Source of the DNA: a virus
Direction: 5' to 3' (one strand)
Virus record (IMG/VR): IMGVR_UViG_3300032285_000892
Span: 55,149-119,148 of that record
DNA: 64,000 bases
Below the pieces are notes generated by a model. It made no database searches, was not told the DNA's origin, and saw nothing but the letters and a program-made list of their open reading frames with translations. Every line of letters starts with the position of its first letter. Positions within the stretch are counted from its first letter, which is position 1. Shown here piece by piece: positions 56,742 to 64,000 of this stretch. Position numbers and translations under genes: made by a program.

Positions 56742-58632
56742 TAAAGTTAACTTCGTCTTCAACTTCTTTAATTTTAGTGATATCAATCTCTTTTAATTCA
56801 CTTATTAGTGAATTGTATTTCTCTTCAGTGATGTCCTCAAAAGGAGCTTGCTGATATGTTCCACCCCAATAAGGTAGTACAGATAAACCATTATAGAACT
56901 CACGGTTCTCCCACATCCATTCACCTACAACTTCCCACTCATCTAGTGTACCATCTTCAGATACTTTGTAGACAGAATCATTTGGTGGAAAAGCTCCCAT
57001 AGGACTAAACTCAGTATACTTTCTAGTACTATCTATAGAAATAGTAGCAGATACATTATGAGTGTTCTCACCATTAACGTGTCCTGAACCAATCCAGTTG
57101 GTAGAGAAATGTTTAACTCTCTCTAGTGTATCAATAGCACTTTCTGTACGTAAGATAGATCCTTCTGGTGCTTTTACTGGAATACGTACACATACAGTAT
57201 CTGTAGGGCGTAACACATCATCTTCACATAGCTCAGGATGATTAGCCATTAGATACTGTGCAATGTCTTCATTCTTGTTGAAACGCATTGTACGTAAATA
57301 GTAATCATTATGCCAAGCATGGATACCAGATGCTGTTCCCAACACTAAAGATGTAGTACCTGAAGGTTTAACACACGTGATACGTGCTGCTTCATTGATA
57401 CCTGTCTTCTCTGTGATTAGTTGATTCACCTTCTTAGCAATGTGTGCTGCTACTTCTAGTTTATACTTCATGATTTCTCCTGAACCAATACCAGTCATAC
57501 CAATACCTAACAATGCATCCTTCTGTGTAGTTGCAGCCCAGATAGGACGCAAATAATGAAAGTTTGTAAACCCTGCTTGTAATGTACCAAAGAATGATGC
57601 TGCAGCTACACGCTCATTAAGATCGTCCTGACTAGTCACATCACTAACATTTACCTCACATAGATTACAGAATTGATATGGGCGTAATGCAATCTCACAA
57701 CATGGATTAGTTCCCCAGTCTAAGTTGTTACTCCAATACAATCCTGGTTCTCCTGAACCTGATGCTTCTACACGTTTCCATAATTCCATAAACTGCTCTT
57801 CCGTCACTTCTCCACGAGGTAACACTGCAGAGTTATTAGAACGACCACGTTGCTCATTAAGCTCCCACCAGTTGCCATACTTGCATGTAATCATCTCTTC
57901 ATCAAAGTAATCAAACAAACAGATCATAGCGCTTCTACGAATACCACCAGCTAACACTGAGTTAGCGATGTGACATAGGATATCATGACATTCTAGAGGA
58001 GATAATGTCTCACCTGGATGCTTTCTATCTAAGATGGCCTGAACGTGCGTAAGGCAAAGCTTGAGAGGTTCTGGGCCTGGTGCTTTACCACCTGCTGTTA
58101 CAAGACGTGCACCTTTCTCACGAATAGCACGGAAATCAAACTTAGGCATGAATCCACCTTCAAGATAAGCTTTCATCAATACCTTTACAGCATCAGCCCA
58201 GCCCATGATACTATCCTCTACAAGGTAGGTGCGAGCTTTGCCTGGTTTAGTGATGTCTGGTAGTTCACTTACGTGATGTGATTGTACTGAGTATCCTACG
58301 CCTGTACCTCCTAACAATAAGAACATTGTCTCAGAGAATGAATGAATACTATCGATTGGTAAGAAACAACAGTTGTAGATACGTGCGTTGTTTACTTCAG
58401 CTGCAGGACCTGCAAACTGTAATGCTCTCATAGAAGGTAAGACCTTCTTGTTACGAATCATTAAGATGTTACTAGAGATGGCTTCTTTCAAGTATGGATA
58501 TTTCTTAACCATCATTGCCTCGTAGCGATCTACAATTTCATCCCATGTTTCTCTTCTGTTTAGTTCAGGGATGTACTTGGCGTACTTGCTGAACACTGTA
58601 ATTTTACTCAAGGCTTCTAATCCTAAATCCAT
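56698..58632 (-). CDS. nrdJ: Adenosylcobalamin-dependent (class II) ribonucleotide reductase
   Basis: This 644-residue enzyme reduces ribonucleotides for phage DNA synthesis without oxygen dependence. Hallmarks: MRALQFAGPA; NARIYNCCFLPID (first redox Cys); LLGGTGVGYSVQ; IANSVLAGGIRRSAM; TNPCCEIALRPYQFCNLCEVN (thiyl-radical Cys and the NxCxE triad); CVKPSGTTSLVLGTASGIH; and a C-terminal redox tail ACGGGACELV. The monomeric RTPR-like layout, with no ATP-cone, points to class II. Shorter than the ~740-residue Lactobacillus enzyme. Cobalamin must come from the host. The promoter at 58671-58701 supports the ATG at 58632. Confidence 0.9.
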   Translation of the reverse strand: MDLGLEALSKITVFSKYAKYIPELNRRETWDEIVDRYEAMMVKKYPYLKEAISSNILMIRNKKVLPSMRALQFAGPAAEVNNARIYNCCFLPIDSIHSFSETMFLLLGGTGVGYSVQSHHVSELPDITKPGKARTYLVEDSIMGWADAVKVLMKAYLEGGFMPKFDFRAIREKGARLVTAGGKAPGPEPLKLCLTHVQAILDRKHPGETLSPLECHDILCHIANSVLAGGIRRSAMICLFDYFDEEMITCKYGNWWELNEQRGRSNNSAVLPRGEVTEEQFMELWKRVEASGSGEPGLYWSNNLDWGTNPCCEIALRPYQFCNLCEVNVSDVTSQDDLNERVAAASFFGTLQAGFTNFHYLRPIWAATTQKDALLGIGMTGIGSGEIMKYKLEVAAHIAKKVNQLITEKTGINEAARITCVKPSGTTSLVLGTASGIHAWHNDYYLRTMRFNKNEDIAQYLMANHPELCEDDVLRPTDTVCVRIPVKAPEGSILRTESAIDTLERVKHFSTNWIGSGHVNGENTHNVSATISIDSTRKYTEFSPMGAFPPNDSVYKVSEDGTLDEWEVVGEWMWENREFYNGLSVLPYWGGTYQQAPFEDITEEKYNSLISELKEIDITKIKEVEDEVNFNESVACGGGACELV

Positions 58633-58663
58633 ATAGTTGATTATTTTAAATGTTGAAAATTAA

Positions 58664-58691
58664 AGGGCTACAAATGTAACTTCGTAGCCCT
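58664..58691 (-). terminator. Terminator-like hairpin before nrdJ
   Basis: AGGGCTAC (58664-58671) pairs with GTAGCCCT (58684-58691); minus-strand RNA then continues UUUAAUUUUC. It ends the unit upstream. The loop contains the -7 element of the nrdJ promoter. Confidence 0.6.
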
Positions 58692-58701
58692 CAATAATCA
58701 A
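58671..58701 (-). promoter_or_regulatory. Bacteroidota-type promoter for nrdJ
   Basis: On the minus strand: TTG (58701-58699), 20 bases, TACATTTG (58678-58671), then the ATG 39 bases later. It is embedded in the hairpin at 58664-58691. Confidence 0.65.
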
Positions 58702-58720
58702 CTAATTGCAAAAATTAAGT

Positions 58721-59128
58721 TTAACCATTTTCCTTAGTACTAACTGATTTAGTTAGTTGTTCTTCAAGTAGATCTATTGCGATATCTACAGCAAATTTTT
58801 CAGAATCTTTTCTGCGTGAGGATGTTGTACCACCCATCTCTCCATTAATTATAGGAACAAACTGTCCTGTCATTGGTAGCTCAGGCATAAAGGTCATCTC
58901 GATAATGATATCATGCTCATCAAAGAAATAAAACAATGATGCTGGATTTGATTCAGTCACAGCTACAATAGTGTCATCGATATGAGCAGAGCCGTGCTCT
59001 TTTACCATTTGCTTGAATTCATCAGTAACATCATTTGTGTTATTGATTGATTCTTCTAACTTGTTTACGTAATACGTTCTTAATGCATCTAATACATTAG
59101 GATACTTTTGTAATTCTTCTAGTGTCAT
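58721..59128 (-). CDS. Hypothetical protein
   Basis: This 135-residue soluble protein has an acidic N-terminal helix (LEELQKYPNVLDALRTYYV), a beta centre (DDTIVAVTESN, ASLFYFFDEHDIIIEMTF) and a C-terminal helix. No family recognised. It is the last gene of its operon, just before the terminator at 58664, and overlaps the upstream gene by 4 bases. Confidence 0.6.
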   Translation of the reverse strand: MTLEELQKYPNVLDALRTYYVNKLEESINNTNDVTDEFKQMVKEHGSAHIDDTIVAVTESNPASLFYFFDEHDIIIEMTFMPELPMTGQFVPIINGEMGGTTSSRRKDSEKFAVDIAIDLLEEQLTKSVSTKENG

Positions 59129-59682
59129 ACTAATTCTTGTTGTTTTATTTTGTCTAAATTTAATGTTTCTAATACTTCATCAAAACCGTCCCATACTTCC
59201 ATATCTTCTGTGAATTCTATATCTAGTCTATTTTCCCAGTAGTCAAGCATGTCCACAGTCTTTTTGAATATTCTGTACTGTAAAGATATTTCATCTCTAT
59301 GTAAACCATCTTTTATAACTTTTAAGACTTTAGGAAATTGTTCCTGAAACTCTTTAGAAGTTTGAGAATATTTACCTTCTTTAATTAAAAGAAAATCTTT
59401 CTTCCATTTCTTATTTAATGTATATACAACAACTACAAAACCATCTTCATAATCATAATCATCTAGTAAAGATTTTGTTCTTGTTGCTTCATTATCTAAG
59501 AAGTCTCTAAACCTGTCTATATTATCTGGTTTAAATAAGAGATATACAGCATCTTTATACTGTACATCTCTTCTCATATCACTTATATAACCATTTATAT
59601 ATCCATTATCTTTAAGTTTGTCTCGATCAATCTTAAGAGTGGGAACAATAAATATACTAGTCACTGTTCTTTTTACATTCAT
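59125..59682 (-). CDS. Hypothetical protein
   Basis: This 185-residue charged, soluble protein starts with a VTSIFIVPTLKI strand and is rich in Asp/Lys/Tyr. A FVVVVYTLNKKWKKDFLLIK hairpin lies in the middle and helices at the end. Not recognised. It lies directly after the PD-(D/E)XK nuclease with coupled start and stop, so a recombination or replication role is possible. Confidence 0.6.
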   Translation of the reverse strand: MNVKRTVTSIFIVPTLKIDRDKLKDNGYINGYISDMRRDVQYKDAVYLLFKPDNIDRFRDFLDNEATRTKSLLDDYDYEDGFVVVVYTLNKKWKKDFLLIKEGKYSQTSKEFQEQFPKVLKVIKDGLHRDEISLQYRIFKKTVDMLDYWENRLDIEFTEDMEVWDGFDEVLETLNLDKIKQQELV

Positions 59683-60728
59683 TAGCCTTTAACGTTTACA
59701 ATACCACCATTTAAATAATTCTTTCGAGATATGTTCCACTTGTCATTTTCAATGGCCCATTTTAAATCATCAATTGTTTCTAATACGCCTGGATACTTAT
59801 ATCCTCGTAGTTCAAAACCATCTCTAGCATTCTTCATGTCTTCTGTATCTAGTGTATAGATGAGAGGACTAAGATAGTTAGTGCTATCGCAGACAATAAA
59901 TCTAGGATACTCAACTTTATATCCTTGTTCTACTAGTTCATTGAAATGAAAATGACCTGCATGCCAATACAAAAATGCCTGGATGTAAGCTCTTCTATAA
60001 AGATAATATTCTTTGTAGAAACCTTCAACACTCCAAGTACATTTTAAATCATAAATCTGAATACTTTTATTCTTGTGATCTACAATGACTTTATCCATCA
60101 TAGACTTAAACTTATGACTATGTACTTGATAACCTTCTACCTGTAGTTGATTATACACATCAATATCAACTGTCTTTGTTTGATTGACAATTGCTGCAGT
60201 GATAGAATTATTTTGCAACTCCTCTACAATGCGCTCTGCGTTGGTTACATCTTTTATAGATACAACTGTCAAGCCTTGTGTTCTAACTGTCATGATCTCA
60301 TCAAAATACACTTCTGCTTCTGAGCCAATAAACTTCTTCATTACAGCATCATAAGTAATCTTGAATCCAGAATCTTTATATGCATCTAAGCATACATCAC
60401 CAAACTCACGAGTGATTGTACCGTCTTCACTAACAGCTGCTCTCATATGTTTATATAGAGCCTCTACAAAATCTAACATCAAACCTGTTGGTGCAGATTC
60501 ACACACAGATGGAAAGAACTTGTCATCAAACAATTCTGGTTCCATCAACTTAGTCTCAACAATCCTACCCATAGTGGCAGCTTTTGTCTCATCGTCTTCA
60601 ATCTTCTCTCCTAGTACATATTTACGATAGTACTTCTTGCGGTCCATTGAAAACTCTTTTAGACTAGAAGAGCTATCCATTACGATAGCTCTATAACTTG
60701 CTTCTGTTTTTAATTCTCCCTTTATCAT
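59682..60728 (-). CDS. PD-(D/E)XK (RecB/Cas4-like) nuclease
   Basis: This 348-residue protein has SSLKEFSMDRKKYYRKYV at the front (the SxLxxF helix of the family), MGRIVETKLMEPELFDDKF, the catalytic D212 (MMDKVIVD), D227-L-K229 (IYDLKC) and a later RRAYIQAFLYWHA helix. This matches phage exonucleases related to RecB/YqaJ, used in recombination and DNA end resection. RecA is encoded in the same block. The cluster has the typical spacing of 15 residues between D and the DxK. Confidence 0.8.
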   Translation of the reverse strand: MIKGELKTEASYRAIVMDSSSSLKEFSMDRKKYYRKYVLGEKIEDDETKAATMGRIVETKLMEPELFDDKFFPSVCESAPTGLMLDFVEALYKHMRAAVSEDGTITREFGDVCLDAYKDSGFKITYDAVMKKFIGSEAEVYFDEIMTVRTQGLTVVSIKDVTNAERIVEELQNNSITAAIVNQTKTVDIDVYNQLQVEGYQVHSHKFKSMMDKVIVDHKNKSIQIYDLKCTWSVEGFYKEYYLYRRAYIQAFLYWHAGHFHFNELVEQGYKVEYPRFIVCDSTNYLSPLIYTLDTEDMKNARDGFELRGYKYPGVLETIDDLKWAIENDKWNISRKNYLNGGIVNVKG

Positions 60729-60997
60729 TTTTCGTTTCTCATTTCTAAATATGATTCAATAATCTTGTCATTCATTCTTCTAATTTCCATAGGAACTTGT
60801 TTGAAGAACCATCTCACTTCTATCTCATACACATTCCCTGCTGGGTCTGGTGTCTGAGGATCGATGAGCCAAAACTTGTGCTCTGCACCTTCTACAGTTA
60901 CAGAACCTTCGTACCACACCTCAACTATTGAGGGCTTACGATCTATACTAACTTGCACTTGTTTTTCCACTTCTTTCGTTTTGTGTTTTAACATCAT
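60725..60997 (-). CDS. Small hypothetical protein
   Basis: This ~90-residue protein has VSIDRKPSIVEVWYEGSVTV, a beta hairpin HKFWLIDPQ and helix IRRMNDKIIESYLEM. The frame reaches a GTG at 61009, but tandem ATGs at 60997/60994 are preferred. The first ~50 bases overlap the end of the HNH gene. Unrecognised. Confidence 0.55.
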   Translation of the reverse strand: MMLKHKTKEVEKQVQVSIDRKPSIVEVWYEGSVTVEGAEHKFWLIDPQTPDPAGNVYEIEVRWFFKQVPMEIRRMNDKIIESYLEMRNEK

Positions 60998-61364
60998 GAC
61001 ACTTCTCACACATTACCTGTAAGTTCTCTTGTTCACAGAATAAACGCTCTATGAATCCTGCAAGATCTTTAGAACAAGTTAGTGTACCTGCAGGGATAAT
61101 ATGATCAACGTTAATCTGTTTCTCTGGATACCATCCTTTACACTCGTTACACTGATACTCATACTTCATTCTCTTGTTAGGACCTGTGTACGGCCTCCTG
61201 GCTTTTTGTTTACACTCAGTGATTGGCTTCCACCATCTACTCTTATTTCTAAGTGCACTGCGTATAAACGACCAGAAGGCCGACTCAGTCATTGTTCCAC
61301 TATTTCTAGTTTTAGCAACTCTTGATCTCTTAACAGGTATTTTCTTTTGTATTCTCTTAGCCAT
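60948..61364 (-). CDS. HNH endonuclease
   Basis: This 138-residue protein has a basic N-terminus and a classic HNH core: YQCNECKGWYPEKQINVDHI, IPAGTL, then LQVMCEKCHDVKTQNE. Two CxxC pairs bind structural zinc, and DH plus the final H form the ββα-metal active site. Lone HNH genes in phages act in packaging, homing or DNA degradation; no intron or terminase is seen beside it. First gene of an operon starting at the promoter 61383. Confidence 0.85.
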   Translation of the reverse strand: MAKRIQKKIPVKRSRVAKTRNSGTMTESAFWSFIRSALRNKSRWWKPITECKQKARRPYTGPNKRMKYEYQCNECKGWYPEKQINVDHIIPAGTLTCSKDLAGFIERLFCEQENLQVMCEKCHDVKTQNERSGKTSAS

Positions 61365-61382
61365 ATCTCACTTTAAGTGATA

Positions 61383-61390
61383 CAAAGCTA
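61383..61390 (-). promoter_or_regulatory. TAnnTTTG element for HNH operon
   Basis: TAGCTTTG on the minus strand, 18 bases before the ATG at 61364. No TTG is found at the usual distance, so this is weaker than the other promoters. Confidence 0.4.
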
Positions 61391-61391
61391 A

Positions 61392-62936
61392 TTAAATTTC
61401 GTTAACTCTCTTAGAAATGACATAATTCATTCTAGTAAGATTGCTAACGATATTAGTCACCTCTTCCATAGAGACGGTAGGAAAATTAACAGAATACTTC
61501 TTAGCTTCTGCTGTGAATCCCACCTTAACTTTGTTCTCAAGACCTGTCATCTCACGGATAGTAAACTCTTCATCTAACTGCATAGTATCAAAGTCTAGAT
61601 CATGAAGAAGCTTTGTAGCCTCCTCACGAGGAACAGTCATGATTGGAAGATACTCCCAACATCTACCCTTGCTTTCACCAATACCAACAACCTTCATTGG
61701 ATTGATTAACACAAGGACAGATTGATCACCACAGCCTACATAATGGATCTCATCAGATGTGAAGTGCAAACCTTCTGCACCACAATCGTCTGTATTCCAA
61801 CGACACTTAGCAGGATCCATGTTTACCACTTGTCCAATACGAATGTCAAATGTACCAGTGTGTGCATCTGTAAAACGATTCTCCTCACGATTAGGTAGAT
61901 CAAGATACAACTCTGTTAAGTTACCAATGAATTCACCATGATTTACAGCCCACGTGTTAGTGTGAGTGTATTCATCTACATCTCCTGCACCACCGCATTG
62001 TTCACATTCTATCCATTCCTCTTCACCATATGGCATACCATAATAATCACGATCTTCATCATCAGCTTCCCGTCCACCTTCTCCTAAACAGTCTGGACAT
62101 GTTGTAGTTGTATGAGTTTCGTCTTTAAATAGATCTTCATGATGTACAAGCTTGTATTGACCATCTTGTAAGAACACACCATAGTTGTCTGGACTCTTCT
62201 TCCATACAGCTTTCACTTTGTTGTAAGACTCACTGACAAACTGTACAAACTCTGTACCACCATGGATAGTGACAACGTTACGTAGAGCTGTGAAGAAACC
62301 TTGCTTGGTAATCTTAAAACTATTCTTCTTCAAGAAGTTGAATAGCTTATCGGCTACCTCAGCACGTGGATTCAAACAGCACCACATCCAGAAGTTGTAT
62401 AGAGCTGTGAAGTTATCATCATAGTCTAAGCTCACTAATGGATTGTGCTTAGATATAACCAATAAGAATTCCTCTACTAACAATGGAGGAAGACTACGGC
62501 TGATACCTTTAACATACACAGAACCATCACGCACCTCGAAGTAATCAGGATAGCTAGCAAGCTTCTTAGCACCTTCTGCTAAAGCTTTCATCTTCTCGAT
62601 CTCTTGTTCCTTTGAGCGTTTGTCATCATACACTTCTTGCACCATACAGATAGCAAACAGTTCCACTTCATTCTTTGCATTACGTGCTCTTTGGAAATCA
62701 TCAACACTAGCAGGATGCTTGCTGATAATATTCCCATCGTTTAACACAACAGTAAGCACATCATTAACAAACTTGATGTTTGAATACGGCTTATCATTTA
62801 TACCATTAGTACCAGATATACCATCAGCACCTGATGTTCCATTAGTACCAGATGGAGTGTTGTCTTTCAACAACATCTCCATAACCTTTGTGTCTCTATC
62901 AATAAGAGACTTGAAAAACTCTAAACTTGTGTTCAT
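61392..62936 (-). CDS. Unknown protein with collagen-like stretch and DnaJ-type CxxCxGxG motifs
   Basis: This 514-residue protein is unlike a fibre in most of its length. Residues ~28-45 are a short Gly-X-Y run ([16 protein letters not shown]) in the same composition as the fibre genes. The middle has CPDCLGEG at C280/C283 and CEQCGGAG at C311/C314, repeating the CxxCxGxG zinc units of DnaJ. The C-terminal part contains DIRIGQVVNMDPAKCRWN and FTSDEIHYVGCGDQSVLVLI, a pattern I have seen in large phage proteins without known function. Role unknown; DNA or protein binding through the zinc units is inference. Confidence 0.55.
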   Translation of the reverse strand: MNTSLEFFKSLIDRDTKVMEMLLKDNTPSGTNGTSGADGISGTNGINDKPYSNIKFVNDVLTVVLNDGNIISKHPASVDDFQRARNAKNEVELFAICMVQEVYDDKRSKEQEIEKMKALAEGAKKLASYPDYFEVRDGSVYVKGISRSLPPLLVEEFLLVISKHNPLVSLDYDDNFTALYNFWMWCCLNPRAEVADKLFNFLKKNSFKITKQGFFTALRNVVTIHGGTEFVQFVSESYNKVKAVWKKSPDNYGVFLQDGQYKLVHHEDLFKDETHTTTTCPDCLGEGGREADDEDRDYYGMPYGEEEWIECEQCGGAGDVDEYTHTNTWAVNHGEFIGNLTELYLDLPNREENRFTDAHTGTFDIRIGQVVNMDPAKCRWNTDDCGAEGLHFTSDEIHYVGCGDQSVLVLINPMKVVGIGESKGRCWEYLPIMTVPREEATKLLHDLDFDTMQLDEEFTIREMTGLENKVKVGFTAEAKKYSVNFPTVSMEEVTNIVSNLTRMNYVISKRVNEI

Positions 62937-62948
62937 TTTTGTGATTGT

Positions 62949-64000
62949 TTATACTATTTTATAATTACTAAGATTCATACGCATATTCTTGTAACGACAC
63001 ATATCCTTTAAGACATCCATCATCGCATTGTTATGTAACACTTGACCAGAATAACCTGTCATTGTACCACAGATCTTATTGATAAAAGTATGTTTAGATA
63101 ATAGCTTCTCCACACGAGAGAGCTTTGTAAACACCTCTAAGTCATAAAGATTGTATTTGGCTGCATGTTCTTCTAGCTTAAGCTCTTTACCAGTAGCTTC
63201 ACCTTTTGCCCATGACCAATTTCTAAGTTCATAGTATGCAGCCAACTCAGTTAGATCATCACTCAATTGTTCAGATAAGCCTGATAATCTTTTACGGCAA
63301 TTGAATGTGTTTCTATAAACTTCTCTTACACGCCCTATCAACAAAGCTGTCATCATTCTCTTAAATGGTTTGTTATGACCCTTCAGGAATGTATCTAAAG
63401 GCATAAAGTTATGAAGATTGTATATCTCCAATACCTTAATCTCTCTATCAGACATAATGACAAACTTTATCTCTCTCTCTTGTTGTTTGAACAAGCCAAA
63501 TAGATAGTCAAGCTTAGCACGATCTTCTTCCTTAGCATAAACAGTGAGCATCTTTCTCTTGTGAAGATCTTTACCATCATACACTGTAGGAACAAACTTA
63601 GCATTAGATCCTGTCTCTCTTTCTGGAGATGTAGCTTCCTTAAAATTTACATCACCCTTCTCCTTCACCTTACCATTCTTGGCAGCTTTAGGTTTAGGCT
63701 TGTAGTTCTTAAGTTTGTCTGCAACAATCCATGCTTCAGGAACATCAATAGCATCTAAGTCTATAAATCCTTTAGTGAGACCAGCTTGCAATCTTTGGAA
63801 TTCTGTGATAATAGCTCTCCATTGTGCTTTAGGATGACGATATAGCTTTAACAAGTCATGATAACAACGCATGTCTGGATTGCTAAAAGCACTATCAGTT
63901 GTCCAGTCTTTGCTCTTAGAGAACAATGTGAAAGGTTTGCTCTTTCTAATGAACTTTACACTTTGTTTTGCCCATAGCTCCTTGATGTAACGACGCTTAC
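62949..64000 (-). CDS. Unknown protein, 5' end beyond the window
   Basis: The minus-strand frame is open from 62949 to the window edge. The track-like TTG start at 63926 is not convincing because about 24 in-frame codons lie upstream (ending KSKPFTLFSKSKDW). At least 350 residues are visible: Lys-rich linker (KPKPKAAKNGKVKEKG), then a helical basic domain with NTFNCRKRLSGLSEQLSDDL and YSGQVLHNNAMMDVLKDM. No motif recognised. It precedes the zinc-motif protein by 12 bases in the same operon. Confidence 0.6.
   Translation of the reverse strand, partial: KRRYIKELWAKQSVKFIRKSKPFTLFSKSKDWTTDSAFSNPDMRCYHDLLKLYRHPKAQWRAIITEFQRLQAGLTKGFIDLDAIDVPEAWIVADKLKNYKPKPKAAKNGKVKEKGDVNFKEATSPERETGSNAKFVPTVYDGKDLHKRKMLTVYAKEEDRAKLDYLFGLFKQQEREIKFVIMSDREIKVLEIYNLHNFMPLDTFLKGHNKPFKRMMTALLIGRVREVYRNTFNCRKRLSGLSEQLSDDLTELAAYYELRNWSWAKGEATGKELKLEEHAAKYNLYDLEVFTKLSRVEKLLSKHTFINKICGTMTGYSGQVLHNNAMMDVLKDMCRYKNMRMNLSNYKIV

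Noticed and set aside
63561-63926. A complete 325-residue gene starting at 63926.
   Set aside because: That start is a TTG and the frame continues open to the window edge, so the gene is treated as cut off by the window.
1-64000. Stop-codon reassignment, as in some crAss-like phages.
   Set aside because: TAA, TAG and TGA are all used as gene ends with tight gene junctions, and the long frames need no recoding.
1-64000. Lysogeny genes (integrase, repressor) or mobile elements.
   Set aside because: None recognised. HNH genes are present, but without intron or intein boundaries that would mark a homing element.

Overview
The window is a stretch of a large, AT-rich, tailed bacteriophage genome, packed with genes on both strands and read with the standard code (TAA, TAG and TGA all end genes). 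Three things point to a phage of Bacteroidota, most likely crAss-like (Crassvirales). First, a 4,164-residue protein carries an RNA-polymerase-type metal motif (DFDID) in a beta'-like context, as in the single-chain virion RNA polymerases of crAss-like phages. Second, it sits in a crAss-like block: putative cargo proteins, the giant RNAP protein, a second giant protein with a PD-(D/E)XK nuclease domain, then tail fibres. Third, several gene starts are preceded by the Bacteroidota promoter pattern TTG-N19/20-TAnnTTTG, while obvious Shine-Dalgarno sites are lacking. The taxonomic placement is an inference; terminase, portal and capsid genes are outside the window.

Layout. 1-21.4 kb (+): virion cargo and the two giant proteins. 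21.5-33.0 kb (+): a 2,222-residue collagen-like fibre, a glycosyltransferase, a methyltransferase, a 915-residue fibre with YadA-head-like repeats, and small genes. 33.0-40.0 kb (-): an inverted five-gene glycan cassette (TibC/BAHT-like heptosyltransferase, two multidomain glycosyltransferases, a GT9 protein and an FkbM methyltransferase), divergently promoted from a DUF6165-like gene. 40.4-42.3 kb (+): a structured leader followed by a lysis cassette (membrane proteins, spanin-like protein, M15 endolysin). 42.3-51.2 kb (+): short modular fibres, two more glycosyltransferases, a ferritin-like protein and a run of tiny very basic proteins. A bidirectional terminator at 51.3 kb separates this late block from the minus-strand block.

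51.3-64.0 kb (-): three GT2 glycosyltransferases and a methyltransferase, then nucleotide and DNA metabolism: GroES-like co-chaperonin, HNH proteins, DUF3310-like protein, dUTPase, RecA, class II (B12-dependent) ribonucleotide reductase, a RecB-like PD-(D/E)XK nuclease and several unknowns. Both window ends cut through genes.

The theme is an unusually large sugar-transfer capacity (ten glycosyltransferase genes, three methyltransferases) interleaved with Ser/Thr/Gly-rich fibre genes. This suggests the phage decorates its own fibres with glycans, although modification of host glycans is an alternative. No tRNA, CRISPR array, integrase or insertion sequence was recognised. No gene-free stretch exceeds about 200 bases.
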